From: Piscicoccus intestinalis NBRC 104926
GTDB taxonomy: Bacteria; Actinomycetota; Actinomycetes; Actinomycetales; Dermatophilaceae
Length of the DNA: 35,222 nt
Assembly: GCF_001515525.1 (NCBI RefSeq)
Contig: NZ_BCNQ01000047.1
Span: forward strand, 1 to 35,222
Direction of reading: 5' to 3'
A model generated the notes under the pieces. That model was not told the origin of the DNA and searched no databases. It saw nothing but the letters and a program-made list of their open reading frames with translations. Positions 23,970-32,908 of this stretch are shown here, piece by piece; positions within the stretch are counted from its first letter, which is position 1, and every line of letters begins with the position of its first letter. A program made the position numbers and the translations under genes.

Positions 23970-24454
23970 GCGACCGCGAGCACACCTACGAGGTCACCGT
24001 GGAGTGGACCGGTAACCACGGCGACGGCACCGCCTCCTACCGGGGGTACGGGCGCGAGCACATCGTCGCGGCCGACGGACCACCGCCGATCGCGGGCTCC
24101 GCGGACCCGGCGTTTCGCGGCGACCCCGCGCGCTGGAACCCCGAGCAGCTGCTCGTGGCCTCGCTGTCGCAGTGCCACATGCTCTGGTACCTGCACCTGG
24201 CCGCCGAAGCCGGCATCGTCGTCACCGCCTACGCGGACCGCCCGCGCGGCACGATGAGGACCGGGCCCGACGGGTCGGGGCACTTCACGAGGGTCACCCT
24301 GCGACCCGACGTGACGATCCGCGCCGGCAGCGATTCGCGGCTCGCCGAGCGGCTCCACCAGCGGGTTCCGCAGCTGTGCTTCATCGCCCGCTCGGTGAAC
24401 TTTCCCGTCGACCACGAACCGCGGATCCGTATCGACGCCGCCCCGGAGGTGTGA
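23966..24454 (+). CDS. OsmC/Ohr-family peroxidase-like protein
   Basis: A 162-residue protein, start GTG 23966 inside the deacetylase stop (GTGA). OsmC fold: EVTVEWTGNHGDGTASYRGY, then NPEQLLVASLSQCHMLWYLH with C70 after the conserved NPEQLL, and QLCFIARSVNFPV with C138. The two cysteines have the spacing of the Ohr/OsmC redox pair that reduces organic hydroperoxides. It belongs to the subgroup close to OsmC rather than classical Ohr. Being last in the coupled operon, it depends on read-through of the broken deacetylase gene if the frameshifts are real. Confidence 0.88.
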   Translation: MSDREHTYEVTVEWTGNHGDGTASYRGYGREHIVAADGPPPIAGSADPAFRGDPARWNPEQLLVASLSQCHMLWYLHLAAEAGIVVTAYADRPRGTMRTGPDGSGHFTRVTLRPDVTIRAGSDSRLAERLHQRVPQLCFIARSVNFPVDHEPRIRIDAAPEV

Positions 24455-24576
24455 GCGCGCGCCGAGCTGACGCGGGCCTGCGGAAACGCGATGGCGACGA
24501 CCGGACCCGCATGATCGAATCGACGCATCCGCGGGCGCCGAGCGCGCCGAGACCATCGCCGGACCCAGGGGACAAG

Positions 24577-26388
24577 ATGACGTACGCGACGCCGGAGCCG
24601 ACCCCCGACCCCGGATCCACCCCGGACCTGCCGACCGGCACCAAGCTGCGGCTGCTCGCGGGCTACGTCACCCCGCATCGGCGCCTGCTCGCCCTCGGGG
24701 TGCTGCTCGGCCTCATCGGCACCGCCGCCGAACTCCTCACCCCGATGGTCACGAAGAACGTGCTGGACCGGCTCGAGGTCGACGCGTCGCTGGCCGCCCC
24801 CGTGACGATCCTGGCCGTGCTGCTCGTCGCCGGCACCGTCATCCAGCTCGTGCAGGGCATCATGCTCGGCACCCTCGCCGAGCGCATCATCCTGTCGACC
24901 CGCACCGGCATGGTGCGCCACCTGCTCCGGGCGCGGGTGCCGGACGTGGCGAGCCGCGCGGGCGGGGAGATGGTCGCGCGGGTCACGTCCGACACGATGC
25001 TCATCCGCGAGGCCACGACCACGACGATCGTGCACGGCATCAACGGCGTGATCGCCCTGGTCGGGTCGGTGGTGCTCATGGCCGTGCTCGACGTGCCGCT
25101 GCTGCTGACGACGCTGGTGGTCATCGCGATCGTCGCTCTCGCCGCCGTGCTTCTCATGCCGCAGCTGGCCCGGGCGCAGCAACAGGCGCAGGCGGAGGTC
25201 GGCCGGATGGGCGGGCGCCTCGAGGGAGTGCTGCGGGCGATCCGCACCGTCAAGGCGAGCCGCGCCGAGGAGCGCGAGTCGGAACGCATCGGCCTCCACG
25301 CGGCACGGTCGGCGCGGATGGCGGTGCGCGCGGTGCGCCTGGAGAACTACGCCTGGGCGATCACCGGCGGCGGCATCAACCTCGCCGTGCTCGTCGTGCT
25401 GGGGTTCGGCGGCTGGCGGGTCGCCAGCGGCGCGATTCAGGTCAGCACCCTGATCGCGTTCCTGCTGTACCTGTTTCAGCTGATGAGTCCGGTGTCGATG
25501 CTGACGATGGCACTCACCGCCCTGCAGTCCGGCCTGGCGGCGGCCGCCCGCATCCACGAGATCACCGCACTGCCGCAGGAGCCGCACGAGCCGCCTAGCG
25601 CGCCAACCGAACCCCCAACCGAACCCGAGACCCGACCCGCGGCCGACGCGCCTGCGCTGGAGCTTCGCGACGTCCGCTTCCGCTACTCACCGGAGGGGCC
25701 GTGGGTGCTCGACGGAGTGTCGCTGAGCGTGCCGAGCCGCGGCCACGTCGCGCTGGTCGGACCGTCCGGAGCCGGCAAGACGACCATCTTCGGCCTGCTG
25801 CTGAAGTTCCTCGAGCCCCAGCAGGGGTCGATCGAGCTCGACGGCCGGTCGTTCGAGGAGTGGCCGCTGGGCCAGCTGCGCCGCCGCTTGGCCTACGTCG
25901 AGCAGGACACCCCGCTGGTGCCGGGCACGCTGCGCGACAACCTCACCTACGCCGCACCCGACGCCACCCCCGACGCGATCCACGCCGCCTTGGAGACGGT
26001 GCGCCTGGCCGCCCGGGTCGAGAGCCTGCCGAACGGCCTCGACACCGAGGTCTCCGGCGCGGTGCTCTCCGGCGGCGAGCGCCAGCGCGTCGCTCTCGCC
26101 CGTGCCCTCGTCGCCGACCCCGAACTGCTGCTCCTGGACGAGGTGACCGCCCAGCTCGACGGCCTCACCGAGGCGGCGGTCGCCGCCGGCATCCGGCGCC
26201 AGGCACGACGCGGGGCGGTGGTGACGATCGCCCATCGGCTCTCCACCGTCATGGACGCCGACGCGATCGTGCTGCTGGAGGCGGGTCGCGTGCGGGCCGT
26301 CGGCACCCACGCCCAGCTGCTCGCCACCGACTCCCTGTACGCCGAGCTCGTCGCCGCCCTGCGCATCGGCGCGGACGGCAGGATGTGA
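24577..26388 (+). CDS. ABC exporter, fused membrane and ATPase domains (multidrug/lipid type)
   Basis: A 603-residue half-transporter. ATG 24577 was chosen for AGGGGAC just upstream; an in-frame ATG at 24511 has no site. The membrane domain has six helices (about residues 30-325). A Pro/Glu-rich linker (~340-360) precedes the ATPase: Walker A GPSGAGKTT, Q-loop VEQDTPLVPGTLRDNLTYA, signature LSGGERQRVA, Walker B LLLLDEVTAQLD with the catalytic Glu, and H-loop IAHRLST. All catalytic parts are intact, so a homodimer could work. It follows the glycosyltransferase/kinase operon by 122 bp and may export the same class of compound; this is inference. Confidence 0.93.
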   Translation: MTYATPEPTPDPGSTPDLPTGTKLRLLAGYVTPHRRLLALGVLLGLIGTAAELLTPMVTKNVLDRLEVDASLAAPVTILAVLLVAGTVIQLVQGIMLGTLAERIILSTRTGMVRHLLRARVPDVASRAGGEMVARVTSDTMLIREATTTTIVHGINGVIALVGSVVLMAVLDVPLLLTTLVVIAIVALAAVLLMPQLARAQQQAQAEVGRMGGRLEGVLRAIRTVKASRAEERESERIGLHAARSARMAVRAVRLENYAWAITGGGINLAVLVVLGFGGWRVASGAIQVSTLIAFLLYLFQLMSPVSMLTMALTALQSGLAAAARIHEITALPQEPHEPPSAPTEPPTEPETRPAADAPALELRDVRFRYSPEGPWVLDGVSLSVPSRGHVALVGPSGAGKTTIFGLLLKFLEPQQGSIELDGRSFEEWPLGQLRRRLAYVEQDTPLVPGTLRDNLTYAAPDATPDAIHAALETVRLAARVESLPNGLDTEVSGAVLSGGERQRVALARALVADPELLLLDEVTAQLDGLTEAAVAAGIRRQARRGAVVTIAHRLSTVMDADAIVLLEAGRVRAVGTHAQLLATDSLYAELVAALRIGADGRM

Positions 26389-26428
26389 ACGCGCGGCCGT
26401 GACGCCGGCCGGACCCGGGTGCCGCACC

Positions 26429-26434
26429 TAGGCT
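26429..26434 (+). promoter_or_regulatory. Candidate -10 box TAGGCT (leaderless)
   Basis: TAGGCT, then 6 nt (CGGCGC), then ATG 26441. No Shine-Dalgarno is present. Confidence 0.5.
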
Positions 26435-26440
26435 CGGCGC

Positions 26441-28630
26441 ATGACGACCCCCAGCGTCAGACGCGAAACGTCGCCAATGCCAGGGCCTTTCGCCTCACGA
26501 GTACGCGCGCAGTTCGTGCCGAGCACACCAGCGGCCGCGGCGAGCGCGCTGCTTGTGCTCGTCGCGATCGCGCTCTGGGCCTGGCGGGCGGCCGGGCGGG
26601 TCGTGCCCGGCGGGGAGCTCGCCACCTGGCAGGTCATGGCGCTGGAGCCGGCGCTGGCGTACGGCGTCGGGGCCGGCGCGGCGACGCTGATCTGCGTGGT
26701 CGCGGCGCTGCTGAGACGCCGCGCCCCGTGGCTGGGGATCACGACGTGGCTCGGGTCGGCGGTGCTGCTGGCGACGATGGGCGCCGCCGCCGCGACCCGC
26801 GGGTGGTGGGCGCTCGTCGCCGTCCTGCTCGTCTGCGTGCCCTTGCTCGGCGGACTCCTCGGTGCAGCGTTCTCGCGACGCGGGCGAACCCGTGGTCGCG
26901 TCGAGTCGACCGCAGGTGGCGAGCGGATCGGCCGGTTCGGGCTCCTCGCGGGGATCGCGGCGGCGGTCGTGCTGCTGCTCACGGCCGCGTTCCTGGTTTG
27001 GCCGGGAGCCGGACCGGCTCCGGCGACCTCGCCGAGCCCCGCCGGCTCGAACGCTGACGGGTCCGCGCAGGCCGCCGTGGCCCGCGGGCCGCACGAGGTG
27101 CGCACGCTGCGGTACGGCACGGGTCGGCCCGGCCCGTCGGCAGGCTACGGCCCGGGCGTGCCGGTCGTGACGCAGCCGGTCGACGCCTCCGCCGTCATCA
27201 CCGGCTGGCCGCCGGAGATGACCCAGGCGTGGGGCTTCGACCCGAGCGCCGTGCCGCTCAACGGCACGGTGTGGATGCCGGCCGAGGCGGGGCGTTTTCC
27301 GCTCGTTCTCCTCGTGCACGGCAGCTCGACCGTGCCCGACTCCGAGGCGGGCCTGGCCTACCTCGGCGAGCACCTCGCGTCGCGCGGCTACGTCGCCGCG
27401 GCCATCGACGAGAACTTCCTCAACCCCGGCGTGCTCGGCCCGGCCGTCGGCGGTCTGGACGCCGCCCGCTCCTGGCTCGTGCTGGCTCACCTGCGGCAAT
27501 GGTCGGCGTGGGCCGGGCAGACGAACGGTCCGTTCGCCGGGCGCGTCGACGTCGAGCGGGTCGGTCTCGTCGGGCACTCCCGGGGCGGGGAGGCGGTCGC
27601 CACGGCCGCCGCGCTGAACGCCGCCGGCACCTGGCCCGACGACCCCGCCGCGGCCATCGACACCGGCGCGACCGTGCGGACCGTCGTCGCGATCGCCCCC
27701 AGCGACGGCCTCTACCAGCCCGCCGGTCAGCCCGTGCGGTTGCGCGGCATCGACTACCTGACGCTCGCCGGCTCCTACGACGCCGACGTCATGACGTTCG
27801 CCGGCGCCCGCCAATTCGCGCGCACCGAGCCAGGGCCGGGCCGGCGCAAGACCGCGGTGCTGCTCGACGCCGCCAACCACAGCCAGTTCAACACGCGGTG
27901 GGGGCGCTACGACGGGGCCCTCGGGGCCGCCCGGGGCGTGCTCGCAACCGCGCCCCTGCTCGAACCGGAGCAGCAGCAGGCGCTCGCGACCGCCTACGTC
28001 GGCGCCTTCCTCGACCTCGGTGTGCAGGGCCGCGACGCCAACGCCAGGTACGTCGAGGAGGCCGACGTCGCACCCTGGTCGCCGCGGGTCGCCGTCCGCC
28101 ACCAGGTCGCCCGCGGGGACGGTACGGACATCGCCGGCCCCGGCGTGGCATCGGGCACACCCGCCACCGCGCAGCGGACGGTGTTGCCCAGCCGGACCGG
28201 CTCCGGCGACGTGCCGGTGCTGAACGTCGCTGCCGGCGCGCGCCTGGAGGTTCCGAGAGAACGGCTCACCACGGTCACCGAGGCGGCGCGGCTGACCCTC
28301 GACCTGGCCACCGCGAACACCGCGAACACCGCCACACGCGACGAACAGCTGACCCTCGAGGCGGCCGACGCCTCGGGCCGCACCGCGCGCGTGCCGCTGC
28401 GGCTGCCGCCGCCCCTGCCCGGGCAGTTCACCAAGCTGGCGGCGTTCCTGCCGGTGCCCGCGACCGAGCCCACGCTGTCGACCGTCTCCGTGCGGCTGAG
28501 CGACCTGGGCCTCGACCTCGCGACACTGAGGCGGGCGACCCTGGTCGTACCCCCGGAGGCGACGGACGGCGTCTACGTCGGCCCGGTCCGCCTCATCACC
28601 GCGGATCGGGACACTTCACGGCGGCCGTGA
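26441..28630 (+). CDS. Multi-helix membrane protein with alpha/beta hydrolase domain
   Basis: A 729-residue protein. Five hydrophobic helices fill residues ~31-190 (STPAAAASALLVLVAIALWA to AAAVVLLLTAAFLVW). A Pro/Ser linker follows, then the hydrolase domain from about 225. HG at 293-294 is the oxyanion start (LLVHGSSTVPD), S380 sits in GHSRGG, and DAANHSQF probably holds the catalytic His. The C-terminal 150 residues (after ~570) look like an added beta-sandwich (LEVPRERLTTVTEAARLTL, then VPLRLPPPLP). The catalytic part should face outside. It resembles actinobacterial secreted lipase/dienelactone-hydrolase-like proteins; the substrate is unknown. Confidence 0.78.
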   Translation: MTTPSVRRETSPMPGPFASRVRAQFVPSTPAAAASALLVLVAIALWAWRAAGRVVPGGELATWQVMALEPALAYGVGAGAATLICVVAALLRRRAPWLGITTWLGSAVLLATMGAAAATRGWWALVAVLLVCVPLLGGLLGAAFSRRGRTRGRVESTAGGERIGRFGLLAGIAAAVVLLLTAAFLVWPGAGPAPATSPSPAGSNADGSAQAAVARGPHEVRTLRYGTGRPGPSAGYGPGVPVVTQPVDASAVITGWPPEMTQAWGFDPSAVPLNGTVWMPAEAGRFPLVLLVHGSSTVPDSEAGLAYLGEHLASRGYVAAAIDENFLNPGVLGPAVGGLDAARSWLVLAHLRQWSAWAGQTNGPFAGRVDVERVGLVGHSRGGEAVATAAALNAAGTWPDDPAAAIDTGATVRTVVAIAPSDGLYQPAGQPVRLRGIDYLTLAGSYDADVMTFAGARQFARTEPGPGRRKTAVLLDAANHSQFNTRWGRYDGALGAARGVLATAPLLEPEQQQALATAYVGAFLDLGVQGRDANARYVEEADVAPWSPRVAVRHQVARGDGTDIAGPGVASGTPATAQRTVLPSRTGSGDVPVLNVAAGARLEVPRERLTTVTEAARLTLDLATANTANTATRDEQLTLEAADASGRTARVPLRLPPPLPGQFTKLAAFLPVPATEPTLSTVSVRLSDLGLDLATLRRATLVVPPEATDGVYVGPVRLITADRDTSRRP

Positions 28631-28693
28631 ACCCGGTGGGCCGGGTGCGGACGTGTTGTCGGCGAACCGAGCCCACGATCGGCACCGACGCTC

Positions 28694-29113
28694 CTACTCC
28701 AAGAACTCGATCCCGTGCCGACGGCCGAGTTCGTGCACGTCGTCGGCACCGGCGTCCCATTCGGCGAAGAAGCGCTCCAGCCCTGCTGGGTGCCCGAGGA
28801 TGAGTTTCTCGCCGCCGGTGCGGCCCGCTTCGACCTTGTGCGGGAGCCCCGCCGGCAGGTGGACGAATTCGCCCGCCGACACCTCGAACTGATCATCGCC
28901 GCAGGTCACTGTGTAGCTTCCCGTCAGCACATAGAACGACTCGTCCATGGCCGTGTGGCGATGCAGTGGCGTGCTGTCGCCGGGGGGCGAGGTGGCGCGG
29001 ATCAGGGTGTAACGGCCATGAGTGTCGTCCGCGCCGGCCAGGAGCTGGCCGCCCGCGGACGCGAGCCGACGAGCGGACTCCGGACCCCGCTGGAAACCAC
29101 GCTGGTGCGTCAC
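28694..29113 (-). CDS. Small cupin-domain protein
   Basis: A 139-residue cupin. The first cupin motif is PLHRHTAMDESFYVLTG (His pair plus Glu), the second VHLPAGLPHKVEAG with a third His. Both motifs are complete, so a metal can be bound. ATG 29116 and GTG 29113 are adjacent. A TAGGCT -10 (29125-29120) lies 6 nt before the GTG, which favours GTG 29113 as a leaderless start. Similar single-domain cupins are labelled quercetin-dioxygenase-like without known substrate. Confidence 0.78.
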   Translation of the reverse strand: MTHQRGFQRGPESARRLASAGGQLLAGADDTHGRYTLIRATSPPGDSTPLHRHTAMDESFYVLTGSYTVTCGDDQFEVSAGEFVHLPAGLPHKVEAGRTGGEKLILGHPAGLERFFAEWDAGADDVHELGRRHGIEFLE

Positions 29114-29174
29114 CATCCCAGCCTAGGCAGCAGCATCCTGCCGCCGTCATGATCGAGCCGGCCGACAACTCCCG

Positions 29175-29702
29175 TCAGCGCGGGCGCGCGGCCCAGGCGT
29201 CGAGGTCGCGGGCGAGCTTGGCGCGCCGCAGGCCGCTGCGGAAGAGCCGCTGCAGGTCGTAGCGGTTGTCGTGGGAGAGCTGCACGTGAAAGTAGTTGAT
29301 CTGCTCCAGCACCGCGAACGCTGCCAGGCCCGCACCCGGCAGCCAGCCCGCCAGCCGGTCACCCCCGAACCCCGGGGCCAACGTCGGGCCGGCCAGCCCG
29401 ACTCCCACGGCGAGCACGAGTGTGCCCACGACGAGCAGCCAACACGGGAGCCGGGCCGCCGCGAAGAATGCCAGGCCCTCCGGGAGTTCATCTCCGGACC
29501 GCAGCTGACGCAGCTTGGCCCACCAGTAGGCGCCGCCGACGAGGAGGAGCACCGCGACCGCCAGCGCACCGCCGAGGTTCGCGGCGGTCGCCGGCATACC
29601 CAGCTTGACCACCACGAGAGGCAACACGACGAGCGCGTTGAGCACCTCGAGAATCGCCATCGAGCGATAGCGCCCGGGCAGCTTCTCCGGGGGATACGCC
29701 AT
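29175..29702 (-). CDS. Four-helix membrane protein, unknown function
   Basis: A 175-residue protein beginning MAYPPEKLPGRYRSM; ATG 29702 is preferred because TAGCGT ends 7 nt before it, while GTG 29711 lies within that -10. Helices are near 19-37, 45-62, 85-105 and 118-135, followed by a soluble tail with EQINYFHVQLSHDNRYDLQR and an Arg-rich end. The tail motif INYFHVQL is seen in small actinobacterial hypothetical proteins. No function is known to me. Confidence 0.65.
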   Translation of the reverse strand: MAYPPEKLPGRYRSMAILEVLNALVVLPLVVVKLGMPATAANLGGALAVAVLLLVGGAYWWAKLRQLRSGDELPEGLAFFAAARLPCWLLVVGTLVLAVGVGLAGPTLAPGFGGDRLAGWLPGAGLAAFAVLEQINYFHVQLSHDNRYDLQRLFRSGLRRAKLARDLDAWAARPR

Positions 29703-29797
29703 GTCGATCACGCTAGGGCAGGGGTGCCCGCGCCGGGGCTGCGCGTGGCCCGCGGTCGGGCCGGCCGATGGCGGTCATCGTGAATTTCTCCTAGCAA

Positions 29798-29918
29798 GGA
29801 AACTGCCACAACGACTACGCCGATTTTGAGGCGCCGCGGGTCGCGATCCCCTGACCTGCGGCATCGCCGCGCGCGGGCGCACATCAGCCGATCGGGATAG
29901 TCGATATGGCGATAACTC
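29798..29918 (-). repeat. Dispersed ~115-bp palindromic element, copy 4
   Basis: Minus orientation. Left arm ACTGCCACAACGACTACGCC, right arm GGGATAGTCGATATGGCGAT, imperfect reverse complements. The core TGACCTGCGG is at 29852-29861, the exact reverse complement of CCGCAGGTCA. It lies in the 331-bp gap between the membrane protein and the PBP gene end; the rest of that gap shows nothing else clear. Confidence 0.72.
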
Positions 29919-30033
29919 GGCCAGCACCTGACCCGTCAGCACGGCGCGGCCGCCCACGAGAGTTCGATGGACTCCTGAGCCTGCGGCATCAGCAACCGGC
30001 CTACCCGAGACTGCCGACCAGCCCGTGCGGCCG

Positions 30034-31968
30034 TCACCTGCCCGGCTCCGCGAGGCCGGTGAGGAAGCTCTGCAGGATCGGGCCGGCGGTGCGGGCCCCG
30101 CCGGATCCGTCGGCGACGAAGACGGCGACGGCGAGGTCGCCGTGAATCCCGAGCATCCAGGCGTGTGTTCGTGGCGGGGAGTCGCTGCCGTACTCGGCCG
30201 TGCCGGTCTTGGCCAGGACCGGGCCGCCGGGTACGCCGCGCAGAAACGTGGCCGAACCGTTCGTCACCACCTCGCGCATCAGCCCGCGCAGCGTCTCGGC
30301 CTCTTCGGCGGTCAGCCGGGGCGGTGTCGAGCCCGGGCTCGCCGAGCCAGTCGGCCGCGGGGTCGGCGGGTCTGTGACCAGCACCGGCTCCACGAGATGG
30401 CCCGCGGCGATGGACGCCGCGACGGTCGCCATGCCCAGCGGGGAGGCGAGCACCCGGGCTTGTCCGATCTGCGCGGCCGCCAGGTCCGTCTCGCCGGTCG
30501 TCGCGGGCACCGACCCGAGCTCGGCGGGCACACCCAGCGCCGGGGTCGAGGTCAGGCCCAGCGCGCCGGCCGCCTGGGCCAGGGAGTCGGGGTCGAGCCG
30601 GTCGCGGGCGGCGATGAGCCCGGTGTTGCACGAGTTGGCGAACACCTCGCGCAACCGAATCCGGCCCAGGCGCCCGCTCGGGTAGTTTTCGTAGTTCTTG
30701 AAGACGCGCCCATCGACGGCGGCCGTCGCCGTGCAGGCGAGCCGCGACTCGGGGGTCAGCCCCGCCCGCAGCAGCGCCAGGGCGGTGACGGTCTTGAAGG
30801 TCGAGCCCGGTGCGTACTGCCCCAGCAGTGCGGTCGAATACCCCTGCCCGCCGGGCCCGCTGGCGGCAGCGAGCACGTGCCCGTCCGAAGGGCGGATCGC
30901 GACGATCGCGCTCGCCGGCGACACCTTCGCCAGCGCCGACTCCGCGAGGGTCTGCGCCCGCAGGTCCAGGGAGACGGTGACGTCACGCCCGTTGGTGGGC
31001 GGCGCACCGAACAGTTCGCGCGGCCGCCCCTGGGGCGGGATCGCCTCGATCGTGTAGCCCGCTCTCCCCGCCAGGCGTTCGTTCTGCGCGGCTTGCAGAC
31101 CGGACAGCCCCACGGTGTCCCCGGGCCGCACCCGCCCGCCGGACTTCTCGACGATCTCGGCGGTGGCCTGCCCCACCCGGCCGAGAATCGGTGCCGCGAA
31201 GGCGGTCGTCGGGGCCAGGGGCGCGGAGTCGGCGATGGCCTCGGCACCGGGAATGTCGCCCAGCGCAGCCATCGCGGTCGCGAGGTCGGCGCTGCGGTCG
31301 CGGTAGACGATCGCCTCGACGAAGGCCTGCGGCCCCGCCCCGGAGACCGCGGCGGCGTAGGCGTCGGGCTCGATGCCGACCAGCGCGGCCAGGCGGCGAG
31401 CGGACTGCACCGCCTCGGCACTCGTGGCCGCCTTCGGGCGGGAGATGCCGATCCGGTACACCGGGCGGTCGGCGACCAGGGCGGCGCCATCGGCGCCGAG
31501 GATGCGGCCGCGGGTCGCGTTCACCCTCGTGGCGCCGAGCCGCTCGGAGTCGGCGAGACCGGGCGCCACGACGCCGTTCGACCAGGTGCCGCGCCACTCG
31601 TCGTCGTGACGGGTCAGCGGCATCATGGTGCGGTAGGTCCACGGCCGACCGGCGTGCACGGTCCAGGTGTGCTCGAAGGTGACCGATCCGGCTCCCTTGG
31701 CCTCGTCGAGCGCCACCGCCTCGACGGTGACCGCGTGCGGGATGGCGCCCATGCCGGCCAGGGTCGTGGCGAGTCGCGCCTGCGCCGCGCCCCGGTCACC
31801 GGCGATCGGGTCGGGCACCTGCCCCGTCGCGAGGCTGTGCGCAGCCTGCTGGGCGTAGGCGGAGGCCGACGCCTCGCGCCGCACGTCCTGACCCAGCCAC
31901 ACATACGCGCCGACCGCGAGAACAACGCCCACGACGACAACGATCGCTACCAGCCTGCCGACCCTCAC
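30034..31968 (-). CDS. Penicillin-binding protein, class B transpeptidase with MecA-type N-domain
   Basis: A 644-residue PBP. GTG 31968 follows GGGAGGG. An N-terminal anchor (LVAIVVVVGVVLAVGAYVWL) precedes a MecA_N/NTF2-like domain (~35-135), then the dimerisation region with VNATRGRILGADG (~150-160). The transpeptidase domain has S389-T-F-K392 (APGSTFK), S446-C-N448 and K587-T-G589 (LAKTGTAEYG). All catalytic motifs are intact. It cross-links peptidoglycan outside the membrane; MecA-type PBPs often have low beta-lactam affinity. It is divergent from the LysR/beta-lactamase-like operon, which suggests shared control. Confidence 0.92.
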   Translation of the reverse strand: MRVGRLVAIVVVVGVVLAVGAYVWLGQDVRREASASAYAQQAAHSLATGQVPDPIAGDRGAAQARLATTLAGMGAIPHAVTVEAVALDEAKGAGSVTFEHTWTVHAGRPWTYRTMMPLTRHDDEWRGTWSNGVVAPGLADSERLGATRVNATRGRILGADGAALVADRPVYRIGISRPKAATSAEAVQSARRLAALVGIEPDAYAAAVSGAGPQAFVEAIVYRDRSADLATAMAALGDIPGAEAIADSAPLAPTTAFAAPILGRVGQATAEIVEKSGGRVRPGDTVGLSGLQAAQNERLAGRAGYTIEAIPPQGRPRELFGAPPTNGRDVTVSLDLRAQTLAESALAKVSPASAIVAIRPSDGHVLAAASGPGGQGYSTALLGQYAPGSTFKTVTALALLRAGLTPESRLACTATAAVDGRVFKNYENYPSGRLGRIRLREVFANSCNTGLIAARDRLDPDSLAQAAGALGLTSTPALGVPAELGSVPATTGETDLAAAQIGQARVLASPLGMATVAASIAAGHLVEPVLVTDPPTPRPTGSASPGSTPPRLTAEEAETLRGLMREVVTNGSATFLRGVPGGPVLAKTGTAEYGSDSPPRTHAWMLGIHGDLAVAVFVADGSGGARTAGPILQSFLTGLAEPGR

Positions 31969-32041
31969 CGATCACCCTCCCGTTCAGTCGGATCCCCCGC
32001 GACTCATGCTGAGGAGCCACCTGACGAGAGTCAAAGACTAT

Positions 32042-32075
32042 GAATATCCCCCTTCAATAGACTTTCGATATATTC
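32042..32075 (+). promoter_or_regulatory. LysR autoregulatory dyad and -10 box
   Basis: An AT-rich island in the 112-bp divergent gap. GAATATC (32042-32048) and GATATATTC (32067-32075) form an interrupted inverted repeat, a plausible LysR site. TATATT (32069-32074) lies 6 nt before ATG 32081 and overlaps the right half-site, which fits autorepression of a leaderless lysR. Confidence 0.55.
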
Positions 32076-32080
32076 CCTGG

Positions 32081-32908
32081 ATGGACATCGTGCGGCACGT
32101 GCGCTTCTTCGTCGCCGTGAGCGACCAGTTGCATTTCGGACACGCCGCCGACGAGCTCGGGATGGCGCAGCCGCCGCTGTCGCAGGGCATCGCGCGGCTC
32201 GAGCGGCACCTCGGCGTGCGGCTGTTCGACCGCGACGCCCGGCGGGTGCAGCTCACCGCAGCCGGCGCGGACCTGCTGCCCACCGCCCGTCGGCTCCTCG
32301 CCGACGCCGACTCCTGGGTCGCCTCCGGCCGCGCGTGGCGGCCCCGAGCGACGCTGCGGTTCGGTATCGCCGACGACCTGCTGGAGGGGTGGGGCCACGT
32401 GCTGCAAGCCCTGGCGCAGGAGGGTTGGAACCCGATGCCCGTCGTCAAGCCGAGCACCACGCTCGTGCACCTGGCCCGCGAGGGCGAGGTCGATGTCGCG
32501 CTCGTGCGGCATCCCGTCATCACGGACGGGCTGCTCACCGGCGAGGTTGTCTCGGCGCCCGCACACCTGGAGTGCGCAGACCCGAGCACGCCGGCCAACG
32601 ATCTGCCCGTCGCGGTTCCGCCGCGAGGCGCTCACCCACCGGCCCATGACCAGCTCGTCGACGCCCTCGCTCGCAGCGGCCACCCCGCCACGGTGGTCGA
32701 ACTGGAGACGGCGCAGGAGCGACGCGCGTGGGTGGCCGCCGGCCGCGCCGCGGCCCTGGTCGCCACACCGCGTCCGCCTGGGCCGCCTGAGCCACCCGGC
32801 CCGCACCCGATCGAGATTCGGTTGCGCCTGGTGACCGGACCCCTGAGCGTGCGGCGTTCCCGTCTCGACGTCTCCGACCTCATGGGGCACCTGCAGGAGC
32901 TGCTGTGA
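32081..32908 (+). CDS. LysR-family transcriptional regulator
   Basis: A 275-residue regulator; ATG 32081 is chosen over an upstream in-frame 32006 because the family begins at MDIVRHVRFFVAVSDQLHFG. The winged helix reads HAADELGMAQPPLSQGIARL, then ERHLGVRLFDRDARRVQLTA. The effector domain (~90-275) is shorter than usual but has the VDVALVRHPV core. It is divergent from the PBP gene and overlaps the start of the beta-lactamase-like gene (GTGA). LysR regulators beside beta-lactamases, such as AmpR and the Streptomyces BlaA, respond to cell-wall fragments or beta-lactams; by analogy this one may do so. Confidence 0.88.
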   Translation: MDIVRHVRFFVAVSDQLHFGHAADELGMAQPPLSQGIARLERHLGVRLFDRDARRVQLTAAGADLLPTARRLLADADSWVASGRAWRPRATLRFGIADDLLEGWGHVLQALAQEGWNPMPVVKPSTTLVHLAREGEVDVALVRHPVITDGLLTGEVVSAPAHLECADPSTPANDLPVAVPPRGAHPPAHDQLVDALARSGHPATVVELETAQERRAWVAAGRAAALVATPRPPGPPEPPGPHPIEIRLRLVTGPLSVRRSRLDVSDLMGHLQELL

